A DNA stretch of 45,725 bases, taken from contig JAAZZR010000006.1 of NCBI GenBank assembly GCA_014237605.1, forward strand, positions 1-45,725. Reading direction: 5' to 3'. Each line of letters begins with the position of its first letter. The stretch's first letter is position 1. The translations under genes and the position numbers were made by a program. Below the pieces are notes generated by a model that was not told the origin of the DNA, searched no databases, and saw only the letters and a program-made list of their open reading frames with translations. Shown piece after piece: positions 32,435 to 41,618 of the stretch. Source of the DNA: Nitrosomonadaceae bacterium (GTDB lineage Bacteria; Pseudomonadota; Gammaproteobacteria; Burkholderiales; Nitrosomonadaceae).

Positions 32435-33037
32435 ATGATGGCCGATACTATAAGAACCCATGGAGGCAGGCGCTCAGGTGCTGGACGCAAACCAGGCAGT
32501 AGCATAGCTCAACCCACTACAGTCATACGTGTTCCGGCAAACGCAGCTAAAATTATCAAGAGCTTTATTTCTACTCTAACAGAAGAGCGCCCGTTACAAA
32601 CACACACTAAGCTCTCTGAGCTAATCCAATTCGTACGAACTAAACAACATACCGTTTTTCCACTCTACACATCAAAAGTAGCCGCCGGCTTCCCATCTCC
32701 AGCTGATGATCATGTTGAGAAACGGCTCAATCCAAGCGACTATCTTGTGGAAAATGATGCCGCAACTTTCTTCGTACGCGTCAAAGGTGACTCAATGACA
32801 GAGGCCGGCATCTTCGATAATGATGTGCTAGTTATTGACCGCTCAAGAACCCAACAGAATGGAGATATTGTCCTTGCAATACTAGATGGGGAATTTACCG
32901 TAAAAATTTTAGAGAAATCTAAAGAAGGTATAACACTTATTCCAGCTAACCAAAATTATTCAGTTATTGAAATCAAAGAAGAGCAGTCCTTTGAGATTTG
33001 GGGTGTTGTCACCGGATCCATGCGAAAATTTAAATGA
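32435..33037 (+). CDS. umuD: UmuD-like S24 peptidase (LexA/UmuD family)
   Basis: [14 protein letters not shown]-terminus, [22 protein letters not shown]; 4-bp overlap with umuC. Confidence 0.92.
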   Translation: MMADTIRTHGGRRSGAGRKPGSSIAQPTTVIRVPANAAKIIKSFISTLTEERPLQTHTKLSELIQFVRTKQHTVFPLYTSKVAAGFPSPADDHVEKRLNPSDYLVENDAATFFVRVKGDSMTEAGIFDNDVLVIDRSRTQQNGDIVLAILDGEFTVKILEKSKEGITLIPANQNYSVIEIKEEQSFEIWGVVTGSMRKFK

Positions 33038-34320
33038 ACCGCTCTATCGCTCTCGTTGACTGTAATAATTTTTATGTAAGTTGTGAACGAGTATTCAATC
33101 CAAAATTAAAAAATAAACCGGTAGTAGTACTTTCCAATAATGATGGTTGTGCAGTTGCTAGAAGCGAAGAGGCAAAGGCACTTGGCGTGAAAATGGGAGA
33201 GCCTTGGTTTCAGTTTAAACGCTTAGCAGAAAAGCATAATATTATTATCTGTTCTTCTAATTATGCACTGTATGCCGATATGTCCGATCGAGTTATGAGC
33301 GTTCTCTCCAAATTTAGCCCCAACCAAGAAATATACTCTATTGATGAATGCTTTCTAGATCTCACCGGATTCTGCAAAGATGACCTAGCTACCTATGCAA
33401 AAAAAATCTGCAGATGTATTCAACAACAAACGGGGTTGCCTGTATGCATAGGAATTGGAGCATCAAAAACACTAGCAAAGCTTGCGAACTACATTGCTAA
33501 AAAAAATTTAGCATTCCAAGGCGTGTGCAATTTCAATGCCATGGTGATACAGGAACAAAATAAATGGCTACACAAGATTAAAATTGAAAAAATATGGGGC
33601 ATTGGCAAACAGCTTTTGCCAAAATTACAACAGATTGGTATTTACAACATCAATGACCTGAAAAATATTAATCCGCGCATACTAGATTTGAAGTTTTCTA
33701 TCTCTTTGAAAAGAACCATCTACGAGCTTAATAATATAGTTTGTTTCAAATTGGAGGGAACAACCACGAAAAAAAAACAGATAACCTGCTCCCGCTCTTT
33801 TGGTCTACTGATAACTAGCTTTAAAAGTCTAGAGCAATCCATAGCTCTCTATGTCACCCGCGCTGCTGAAAAATTACGCCGACAAAATTCATATACGAGA
33901 TCAATCCATATTTATATCTGTACCAGTCCATTCAATAAGAAAGAATCTTATTACGAAAACAGCATAACCATTCCATTGCCAGAGCAAACAGACAATACTC
34001 TGACACTTATACAATTTTCATTATTCGGATTGCGTAAAATTTACCGAAACGGATATAAATACCAAAAGGCAGGAGTCATCCTATCTAAAATCGTATCAAG
34101 TAAAAAATATCAACCTGACCTATTTAGTAAAAAGGAGAAGCGAAGAAAATCAAATAACCTAATGGCAACGCTTGATCAAATTAACACGCTAATGGGAAAG
34201 AAAATATTGATAATTGCAGCCGAAGGAATAACACAACCATGGAAGATGAGACAAAATAACATGAGCCCAAGATATACGACTAACTGGAATGATTTGATAG
34301 TAGCTAATCAGCTTATATAA
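33034..34320 (+). CDS. umuC: DNA polymerase V subunit UmuC (Y-family)
   Basis: [51 protein letters not shown]. Confidence 0.95.
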   Translation: MNRSIALVDCNNFYVSCERVFNPKLKNKPVVVLSNNDGCAVARSEEAKALGVKMGEPWFQFKRLAEKHNIIICSSNYALYADMSDRVMSVLSKFSPNQEIYSIDECFLDLTGFCKDDLATYAKKICRCIQQQTGLPVCIGIGASKTLAKLANYIAKKNLAFQGVCNFNAMVIQEQNKWLHKIKIEKIWGIGKQLLPKLQQIGIYNINDLKNINPRILDLKFSISLKRTIYELNNIVCFKLEGTTTKKKQITCSRSFGLLITSFKSLEQSIALYVTRAAEKLRRQNSYTRSIHIYICTSPFNKKESYYENSITIPLPEQTDNTLTLIQFSLFGLRKIYRNGYKYQKAGVILSKIVSSKKYQPDLFSKKEKRRKSNNLMATLDQINTLMGKKILIIAAEGITQPWKMRQNNMSPRYTTNWNDLIVANQLI

Positions 34321-34444
34321 AGAAGCTCTAGACCACTACTGAATTTCTGTAATTTATACAACAGCGGACTCTCAACCCTTACAAAACCTCCATAAATTGG
34401 ATTTTCCAATAAAAAAGCTTCTATAATTAAGCCAAAGCATCCCA

Positions 34445-34494
34445 TTAGCCTATATAGATGGTAGGCTCCCTCACGTTAGCCCATATAGGTGGTA
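34445..34494. promoter_or_regulatory. Two 19-bp direct repeats, 31 bp start-to-start, upstream of the hopanoid cluster
   Basis: TTAGCCTATATAGATGGTA (34445-34463) and TTAGCCCATATAGGTGGTA (34476-34494), 17/19 identical; each can fold into a small hairpin. Confidence 0.55.
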
Positions 34495-34580
34495 TAGGCG
34501 CTTATATTTAATTTATGCAACTTACGTGCTAGAATGTGGTCTATAGATAGTTTAACAAGATATTAAACAAGGAGAATAAC

Positions 34581-35519
34581 ATAAAGACCATACTTGCTAA
34601 TCCGAGAGGGTTCTGTGCAGGCGTAGTACGCGCGGTAGAAATCGTGGAGCAAGCACTGTTACTTTATGGAGCTCCAATTTATGTTTTACACCAGATTGTT
34701 CATAACCAACAGGTAATCCAAGATCTGGAAGCGCGCGGAGTCATTTTTACCGAAGACATGAAAAGCATCCCGCCCAGAACGGTAACTGTCCTCAGTGCTC
34801 ATGGCGTATCCGATGCCGTTATGGAAACTGCCAAAGCTCAAGATTTGGAGATTATCGACGCGACCTGTCCGCTTGTTACCAAGGTTCATTTACAAGCTAA
34901 ACGTTATAGCAAAAGTGGGCATGAAGTGGTAATTATTGGCCATCGAGGCCATGTTGAGGTGGAAGGAACATACGGGCGAGTGCGTGGAACAGTCCATGTG
35001 GTTGGTACTGTAGAAGATGTTCAGGCTCTAGTTGTTTCTGATCCGAAGCGAGTGTCCTATGTGACCCAGACTACTCTTAGTCTAGATGATACACGTTCCA
35101 TCGTGGAGGCCTTGAAAGATCGTTTTCCGGAAGTAAAGGGTCCTGAATTGTCCGATATCTGCTATGCAACACAAAATCGCCAGAATGCTGTGCGGAGTCT
35201 TGCAGAAAAAGTTGATGTCATTCTGGTAGTCGGTGCTCGAAATAGCTCCAATTCTGCACGTTTACAGGAAGTAGGTGAAATGAGTGGCGTAGATGCTTAT
35301 TTAATTCAAGATGCTAACGAAATTTCACCAGACTGGTTTGCTAATAGCTCCGACATAGGTGTAACTGCCGGCGCCTCCACTCCTGAAATATTAGTACAGG
35401 GTGTTCTTGATCGTTTACGGAGTCTCGGAGTGAACAGCATCGAAGAGATGGAAGGAGTATCGGAAGACATCACATTTAAGCTTCCCGCATCGCTATTGAA
35501 AGAACAGAGATCTTTGTAA
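34581..35519 (+). CDS. ispH: 4-hydroxy-3-methylbut-2-enyl diphosphate reductase (IspH/LytB), apparent ATA start
   Basis: In-frame IKTILANPRGFCAGVVRAVEIVEQ... upstream of the track start; AAGGAG at 34569-34574 is 6 nt before ATA at 34581. The track start at 34644 would delete the conserved NPRGFCAG cysteine. Confidence 0.93.
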   Translation: MKTILANPRGFCAGVVRAVEIVEQALLLYGAPIYVLHQIVHNQQVIQDLEARGVIFTEDMKSIPPRTVTVLSAHGVSDAVMETAKAQDLEIIDATCPLVTKVHLQAKRYSKSGHEVVIIGHRGHVEVEGTYGRVRGTVHVVGTVEDVQALVVSDPKRVSYVTQTTLSLDDTRSIVEALKDRFPEVKGPELSDICYATQNRQNAVRSLAEKVDVILVVGARNSSNSARLQEVGEMSGVDAYLIQDANEISPDWFANSSDIGVTAGASTPEILVQGVLDRLRSLGVNSIEEMEGVSEDITFKLPASLLKEQRSL

Positions 35520-35595
35520 TCACAACAATAAATTCTAATATAACTATGAATGACTATCATTCGGCCTATTAAATTAATCTTGGAGAGGTTTGCTC

Positions 35596-36705
35596 ATGGG
35601 AGTTCCAATACGTCAACAACTAGCTGTGGCCAGCTATTTATTAAAACAGAAATTTAATCGGGTAAAAAAATACCCGATGGTTTTGATGCTGGAGCCACTC
35701 TTTCGTTGCAATTTGGCCTGCGGAGGTTGTGGGAAAATAGATTATCCTGATGAGACCTTAGATAAACGTCTTTCATATGAAGAATGTATGCAGGCTGTAG
35801 ATGAATGTGGTGCGCCGATGGTATCAATTCCGGGTGGGGAACCACTGATCCATAAAGAAATGCCACAAATAGTCGAGGGTATTGTAGCGCGTAAAAAATA
35901 TATATATCTATGTACAAATGCACTTTTATTGAAGAAAAGAATTAATGATTATAAGCCATCCCCCTATTTAACTATATCTGTCCATCTAGATGGAATGAAA
36001 GAAAGGCATGATAATTCTGTCTGCCAAGAAGGAGTCTTTGATCGGGCAGTTGAGGCCATAAAGATAGCTGTAGAAAAAGGCTTTAGAGTCACTGTGAACT
36101 GCACTCTCTTTCAGGGGGAGACCCCAGAAGATGTTGCTGAATTTCTTGACTACGCTATGACTCTAGGTATAGAGGGAGCAACTATTGCACCCGGATTTAG
36201 TTATGAAAAAGCACCCCAGCAAGATGTATTTATTAAAGGAGAAGACACCAAAAATCTGTTCCGAGGTATTTTTAAACTTGGCAAAAAACGGGACTGGAAA
36301 TTAAACCATTCCACACTATACCTTGATTTTCTTGCAGGCAATCAGAGCTATGATTGCACCCCATGGGGGAATCCAACCCGTAATATATTTGGCTGGCAAA
36401 AACCCTGCTATTTACTATCGGATGAAGGCTATGCATCTAGTTTCCAAGAGCTTCTAGAGGACACTCCTTGGGAGAAGTATGGGAATACTAATAACCCAAA
36501 ATGTGTGCAGTGTATGGCGCACTGTGGTTATGAAGCAACTGCAGTTGAAGATATGTTGCAACATCCTCTGAAAGGACTACTTACATCTATACAGGGTCCA
36601 AAAACTGTAGGGGCAATGGTAGCTGAACCAGTTCCCAAATGGATAACCGAAGAACAAGGAAAAAAAAGTACACTTTCAAAAATTCCTGTTACAGTTAAGC
36701 TATAA
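35596..36705 (+). CDS. hpnH: Adenosyl-hopene transferase HpnH (radical SAM)
   Basis: MGVPIRQQLAVASYLLKQK...LEPLFRCNLACGGCGKIDYP (CxxxCxxC), GGEPLIHKEM. Confidence 0.95.
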   Translation: MGVPIRQQLAVASYLLKQKFNRVKKYPMVLMLEPLFRCNLACGGCGKIDYPDETLDKRLSYEECMQAVDECGAPMVSIPGGEPLIHKEMPQIVEGIVARKKYIYLCTNALLLKKRINDYKPSPYLTISVHLDGMKERHDNSVCQEGVFDRAVEAIKIAVEKGFRVTVNCTLFQGETPEDVAEFLDYAMTLGIEGATIAPGFSYEKAPQQDVFIKGEDTKNLFRGIFKLGKKRDWKLNHSTLYLDFLAGNQSYDCTPWGNPTRNIFGWQKPCYLLSDEGYASSFQELLEDTPWEKYGNTNNPKCVQCMAHCGYEATAVEDMLQHPLKGLLTSIQGPKTVGAMVAEPVPKWITEEQGKKSTLSKIPVTVKL

Positions 36706-36758
36706 TTATCATTAGCTTATACTTGAATATCGATTTAGTAGTTTTTTATAAAAACAGA

Positions 36759-36792
36759 AATGATTTGTTTAGTATAAACTGAACAAATCATT
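36759..36792. promoter_or_regulatory. 34-nt hairpin in the hpnH-hpnM intergenic region
   Basis: AATGATTTGTTTAGT-ATAA-ACTGAACAAATCATT; 15-bp stem with one T-G wobble, 4-nt loop. Confidence 0.6.
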
Positions 36793-36971
36793 ATCTCTTT
36801 CACCAGTTACACTAATTAGCGGTATTCTCTTCTTTTTGGTAAAAAAGTTTACTCAAACAAGCTATATTTTTACAAGTAATTTCCTTGCTCAGCCCCCTTA
36901 CTATATACTTAAACATAATCAGAATTTATTAGACATATTTTCTATATGCATATGTTGAGAAGCCAAAAATT

Positions 36972-37646
36972 ATGAAAATTTCTCTAGAAGCCAGATCAGC
37001 TTTGCATCTTCTTATAGTGATAGCAATGCTTCTGTACATGCCGGTGGCTTGGACCCAAGAACCAGACACTACTAACCCCACCAAAATCATAAAGAGTCTG
37101 CACGGTTCCTTGCTAGAGGCAATGCGGGGAGGAGAAAAACTTGGATTCCAGGGTCGCTATAAATTATTGACTCCAGCAATTGAGAACTCTCATGATCTTG
37201 ACTTCATTGCAAAAACTATTCTAGGAAGACAATGGACTAAGCTAAGCGGTGAGCAGCAACAAATTCTTATTAGCCACTTCCGCGAACTCAGTATTGGCAC
37301 CTATTCAGGGTGGTTCAAAGAATATAATGGTGAGCAATTTAAATATATTGAGCAAAAAAAAATGCCTAGAGATTATATATTGGTACGCAGCCAATTTACC
37401 CGCTCTAATGGTGATACTGTAAGCTTCGACTACCTGCTCCGTCAGAATAAAAAAGGCTGGAGAATCATTAATATTTTGGCCGATGGCGTCAGTGATCTTG
37501 CACTGAAACGTGTAGAGTACCGTTCCATTCTTAAACAAAAAGGCTTTAAAGATTTTATCGATATGCTCAAGAAAAAAATTGAGTTGGCTAAAAAAAAATT
37601 AAGTGCTAATCATACAAACCACTCCCTGAAGGACAGCCCACAATAG
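36972..37646 (+). CDS. hpnM: Hopanoid-associated MlaC/Ttg2D-like protein HpnM
   Basis: Signal peptide; MlaC-like core FIAKTILGRQWTKLSGEQQQILISHFRELSIGTYSGWF; cluster context. Confidence 0.85.
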   Translation: MKISLEARSALHLLIVIAMLLYMPVAWTQEPDTTNPTKIIKSLHGSLLEAMRGGEKLGFQGRYKLLTPAIENSHDLDFIAKTILGRQWTKLSGEQQQILISHFRELSIGTYSGWFKEYNGEQFKYIEQKKMPRDYILVRSQFTRSNGDTVSFDYLLRQNKKGWRIINILADGVSDLALKRVEYRSILKQKGFKDFIDMLKKKIELAKKKLSANHTNHSLKDSPQ

Positions 37647-40294
37647 TGGAAGCTTCGAAAGGACATATCTACAGCATCTTTGGACGTTGGGCTGCCGCTT
37701 CATATCTATACGCGCCATGGATAATTCTTATAGTGGTACTTGCCGCTATGAGCTGTTCCGTATATATATCACGTAATCTTGGTATGAATACAGATACCAC
37801 AGAGATGCTCGCAGAGCATCTGCCATTTCGTGTCAATCTGAAACACTACAATAAAACGTTCCCCCAGGAAATGGAGAGCATGTTAGTGGTATTAGATGCC
37901 CCTACGCCGGAACAAGCATATGATACCGCCGGTCGCCTTTCCTATCTCCTAAGAAATGATACGCAAAATTTCCAAGATGTATACGCCCCAAATGTGGATT
38001 CTTTTTTCATACAGAATAGCCTACTTTACGAGAGCATTCCTGAGCTGGAAAAAATTGCTGACCATATGGCTAATGCACAACCACTGATTTCCCATATTGC
38101 TCAAGACCCAACATTGCAAACTTTTATTTCTGTACTCTCTGGAGCGACAGATGAATTACGTAAGGGGCGCAATCTGGAGCTAGGGCCTTTATTTCATAGT
38201 TTGAGTGAGACTTTAAATGCGAGGCTTACAGAGGTGCCACGCGTTCTTTCATGGCAAGAGCTATTCCGAGGCAAGCCACAAAAGAACAGATATCAAGAAT
38301 TTATTATGGTAAAACCAAAACAGGATTTTACCCAGCTATATCCTGCTGAGAAATCAATCTCTGCAATACAAGCTGCTGCAGCTAAAATTGGCTTAACAGA
38401 TGATAGCCCTATACAAATGCGCATTACTGGTGAGGTAGCCTTAGCTGATGAAGAACTCAACAGCTCACTGCGCGGCATGGAATATGCGGGAATAATTACG
38501 TTTGTATTAATTTCATTAGTACTTTTTTTTGCAATGCGTACGATTAGGCTGTTACTTGCAGTAATAATCTGCCTTATCTTAGGTCTAATTTTTACTGCAG
38601 CTTTTGCTACGGCTGCAATCGGCCACTTGAATATTATTTCTATCGCTTTTGCAATACTGTACATTGGTCTTGGTGCTGACTTTGCAATTCATTTTCTACT
38701 ACGGCACAGAGAAATAATAGAGAGAGGGGTATCAAAAAAAGATGCTATCTACGAATCCGGAATTGTAGCTGGGGGCGCATTAACTGTATGCGCCTTAACT
38801 AACGCTATTGCCTTCTATGCTTTTATACCTACTGATTTCAGCGGAGTAGCTGAATTAGGAGTGATTTCTGGAACTGGAATGCTGATTAGTCTACTGGTTA
38901 CCCTTACTATTGGCCCAGCTCTGCTGCGCTATATACCTAAACAGTCTAAATTGAAATCCAACATTGATGTCTCTCTTAGCAGAGTACTCGAAATATCATT
39001 TAAATGGCAAAAATTAATATATACCACTATCTTCCTTGGATTATTATCTGCAGTCATACTCTTTCCTCAACTAAAATTTGACTATAATTTATTGAATATG
39101 CAGGACCGTACAGGAGAGGCCGTAAAAACCTTTAAGGAATTACTGTCGGAAGTAGATAACTCGCCCTGGTATGTAGCTGTATTAGCTAAAAATCGTAAAG
39201 AAGCGGATCTTTTGGTAGAAGATCTAACAAAACTAGAGGAGGTAAAAAGAGTAGTAACTATTCTTAATTTTGTACCGGAAGAACAGGAAATGAAACTCCC
39301 ACTTATTGAAGAGATGGCGATTACCACCGGACCGATCACCATATCGATGCCATCGCATGAGAATAATAAACAAACACTGATAAAGCAACAAAAAGAATTA
39401 GATAGGCTTAGTAACACTCTAGGCCATTTCATTACTGAGAAGCCTGACCATATTTTATTGATTCCTGCCCGTGCTCTGAAGAATTCATTGGAAACACTTT
39501 TTGAACACCTTAACAAAAATGATACTGCAAATAGAGAGAAGCTATTACATTCGGTAGAAGAAGATTTGCTCGTAACTTTACCTACTTCTTTACAACGTAT
39601 GCAGACTGCTATTGGGGCTTCTACCACATTCAGTACAGAAGATCTTCCAGCACCTTTAATAAGCCGCTGGTACAGCCATGCTGACGAATACAAAATAGCT
39701 GTCTACCCGTCAGAGGATATAGATGACAACGATGCACTAAAACGCTTTGTTCGAGCAATCCAGAAAGTTGCACCGCAAGCTACTGGGGGTCCCATGGTAA
39801 GCCTGGCAGCTGGTGAAGCTGTCGTACAAGCATTCATACAAGCATTTTCATTAGCTTTAGCTGGCATAGTGATAGCACTATTAATCTTATTGCGGAGTGT
39901 GAAATATACTCTTCTGGTACTAGTACCACTTCTTCTTTCAAGTATATTTATTGGTATTTTCTCCGTATTGTTCAATCTACCATTTAATTTTGCAAATATT
40001 ATTGCCCTTCCATTATTACTCGGTATTGGACTAGATAGTGGCCTACATATGGTTCACCGGAGCCGTAGTGATAAACTAGTAGGCGAAACTCTGGCCCATA
40101 CTAGTACGGTGCGCGCCGTTTTTTATAGCGCACTAACTTCCCTTGTCACCTTTGCAAGCTTAATGCTCTCTTCCCATCAAGGCACTGCTAGCATGGGAAT
40201 ATTACTTACTGTAGGATTGACTTGCACTCTTATCTGCACGCTCTTTATATTACCTGTTCTGTTAAATGCCTCGACCAAAAAAATAGAAGCTTAG
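37646..40294 (+). CDS. hpnN: Hopanoid transporter HpnN (RND/MMPL family)
   Basis: 882 aa, RND topology, MNTDTTEMLAEHLPFR, IGLGADFAIHFLLRHRE; GTG start overlapping the hpnM stop. Confidence 0.92.
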   Translation: MEASKGHIYSIFGRWAAASYLYAPWIILIVVLAAMSCSVYISRNLGMNTDTTEMLAEHLPFRVNLKHYNKTFPQEMESMLVVLDAPTPEQAYDTAGRLSYLLRNDTQNFQDVYAPNVDSFFIQNSLLYESIPELEKIADHMANAQPLISHIAQDPTLQTFISVLSGATDELRKGRNLELGPLFHSLSETLNARLTEVPRVLSWQELFRGKPQKNRYQEFIMVKPKQDFTQLYPAEKSISAIQAAAAKIGLTDDSPIQMRITGEVALADEELNSSLRGMEYAGIITFVLISLVLFFAMRTIRLLLAVIICLILGLIFTAAFATAAIGHLNIISIAFAILYIGLGADFAIHFLLRHREIIERGVSKKDAIYESGIVAGGALTVCALTNAIAFYAFIPTDFSGVAELGVISGTGMLISLLVTLTIGPALLRYIPKQSKLKSNIDVSLSRVLEISFKWQKLIYTTIFLGLLSAVILFPQLKFDYNLLNMQDRTGEAVKTFKELLSEVDNSPWYVAVLAKNRKEADLLVEDLTKLEEVKRVVTILNFVPEEQEMKLPLIEEMAITTGPITISMPSHENNKQTLIKQQKELDRLSNTLGHFITEKPDHILLIPARALKNSLETLFEHLNKNDTANREKLLHSVEEDLLVTLPTSLQRMQTAIGASTTFSTEDLPAPLISRWYSHADEYKIAVYPSEDIDDNDALKRFVRAIQKVAPQATGGPMVSLAAGEAVVQAFIQAFSLALAGIVIALLILLRSVKYTLLVLVPLLLSSIFIGIFSVLFNLPFNFANIIALPLLLGIGLDSGLHMVHRSRSDKLVGETLAHTSTVRAVFYSALTSLVTFASLMLSSHQGTASMGILLTVGLTCTLICTLFILPVLLNASTKKIEA

Positions 40295-40517
40295 AAATAA
40301 CAAACCCTTTCCTATTACAGTGCGCACTGAAATTAAGGCAGTAATCGGCTGGTACTAAACTGGGTTAATAATATATTGAAATAGCCTTATACCCACCCGC
40401 GCGCCCTTACAACAAAACCTTTCATAAATATCATAATCAAAAGCAGCTCTTTTTGCTGTACAGAACCACTCGAAACGAATTACTATAACGAGAATATAGA
40501 AAAGGCTAAAAATAGGT

Positions 40518-41465
40518 ATGAAACCAAGCTATTTAAATGCTGTTTTGCTGATATTATTTACTGCATTAGCTACAGGCTGCGCGACAGTTTTATCTGAGCC
40601 CAAGGAAGATAAAAGCACAGGATACTCTTACTCCGGAAAAACATTTGATTCTGATAATCAAGAAATTATAGCTACTGATAAAGAAATTATAGCTACTGAT
40701 AAAAAAACTATATCTGCTGTTGAGGATCCCTGTTTAGAAGGGGATCCTTATGAAGACATTAATCGTCGCTTTTATGACGTAACCGAAGATATTGACCGAG
40801 GTATATTCGAACCCGTTGCTGACACATATATAGAGAATATCCCTGATTCGGTGCGAGCATCAGTTGGAAATTTCTACTCTAACCTTGCATATCCGAATGT
40901 GGCTCTAAACTCTTTACTACAAGGCAAAGTAAAACAAGGGGTGGGAGACAGCTTGCGTTTCATTGTAAATACTACAGTAGGCTTAGGCGGGATATTTGAC
41001 CCAGCAAGCTCTGTAGGTTTGGAAAAACACGATGAAGATTTTGGGCAAACATTAGGGGTTTGGGGCGTTGACAATACGTCTTATATGTACATACCTATTT
41101 TGGGACCAAGCAGTAACCGTGATCTAATTGGCCTTCCTGTCACCATAGCATCAAATATGTTATTTTATGCAGGGTTTTTTGTTGGTGCTCCAGTAACTGT
41201 TCCCTTAGGTCTTCTAGCTGCAGTTGATAAGCGTGCGCAGTTTACAGAGCAGATGCGTATTCGTGATCAGGCTGCATTAGATCGTTATATATTCACTCGT
41301 GAAGCATATTGGCAATATCGAGAAAACCTTGTATTAGATGGCAAGCCACCAACTGAATCTTATGATAATCTCTTTCCTGATGAAGACTTTCTAGACCCTG
41401 ATGAAGACTTTCAAGATACATCAGATAGATACTTCAAGGAACCCTGCCCTAAGAAATCTTCATAG
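40518..41465 (+). CDS. mlaA: MlaA/VacJ-family lipoprotein
   Basis: Lipobox (ATGC), DPYEDINRRFYDVTEDIDRGIFEPVADTYIENIPDSVR, NVALNSLLQGKVKQG, FGQTLGVWGV. Confidence 0.92.
   Translation: MKPSYLNAVLLILFTALATGCATVLSEPKEDKSTGYSYSGKTFDSDNQEIIATDKEIIATDKKTISAVEDPCLEGDPYEDINRRFYDVTEDIDRGIFEPVADTYIENIPDSVRASVGNFYSNLAYPNVALNSLLQGKVKQGVGDSLRFIVNTTVGLGGIFDPASSVGLEKHDEDFGQTLGVWGVDNTSYMYIPILGPSSNRDLIGLPVTIASNMLFYAGFFVGAPVTVPLGLLAAVDKRAQFTEQMRIRDQAALDRYIFTREAYWQYRENLVLDGKPPTESYDNLFPDEDFLDPDEDFQDTSDRYFKEPCPKKSS
40661..40702. repeat. 21-bp perfect tandem duplication within mlaA
   Basis: agaaattatagctactgataa twice; in frame (EIIATDK EIIATDK). Confidence 0.95.
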
Positions 41466-41618
41466 TATTTTTATGTGCAATAAGCCTGACAAAATTCCTT
41501 CTTATACAAAAAAGAAATCGCATCAGACAGTATAATTTAACAGCTATAATAAAAATATTGCCAGCTTATTGTTTACAACAACAAATCGACTCAGTCTGAT
41601 ACACCAGAAGGAAATTTA

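Noticed and set aside
40318-40329. CAGTGCGCACTG 12-bp palindrome between hpnN and mlaA
   Set aside because: Perfect but short; expected by chance at this scale without further context.
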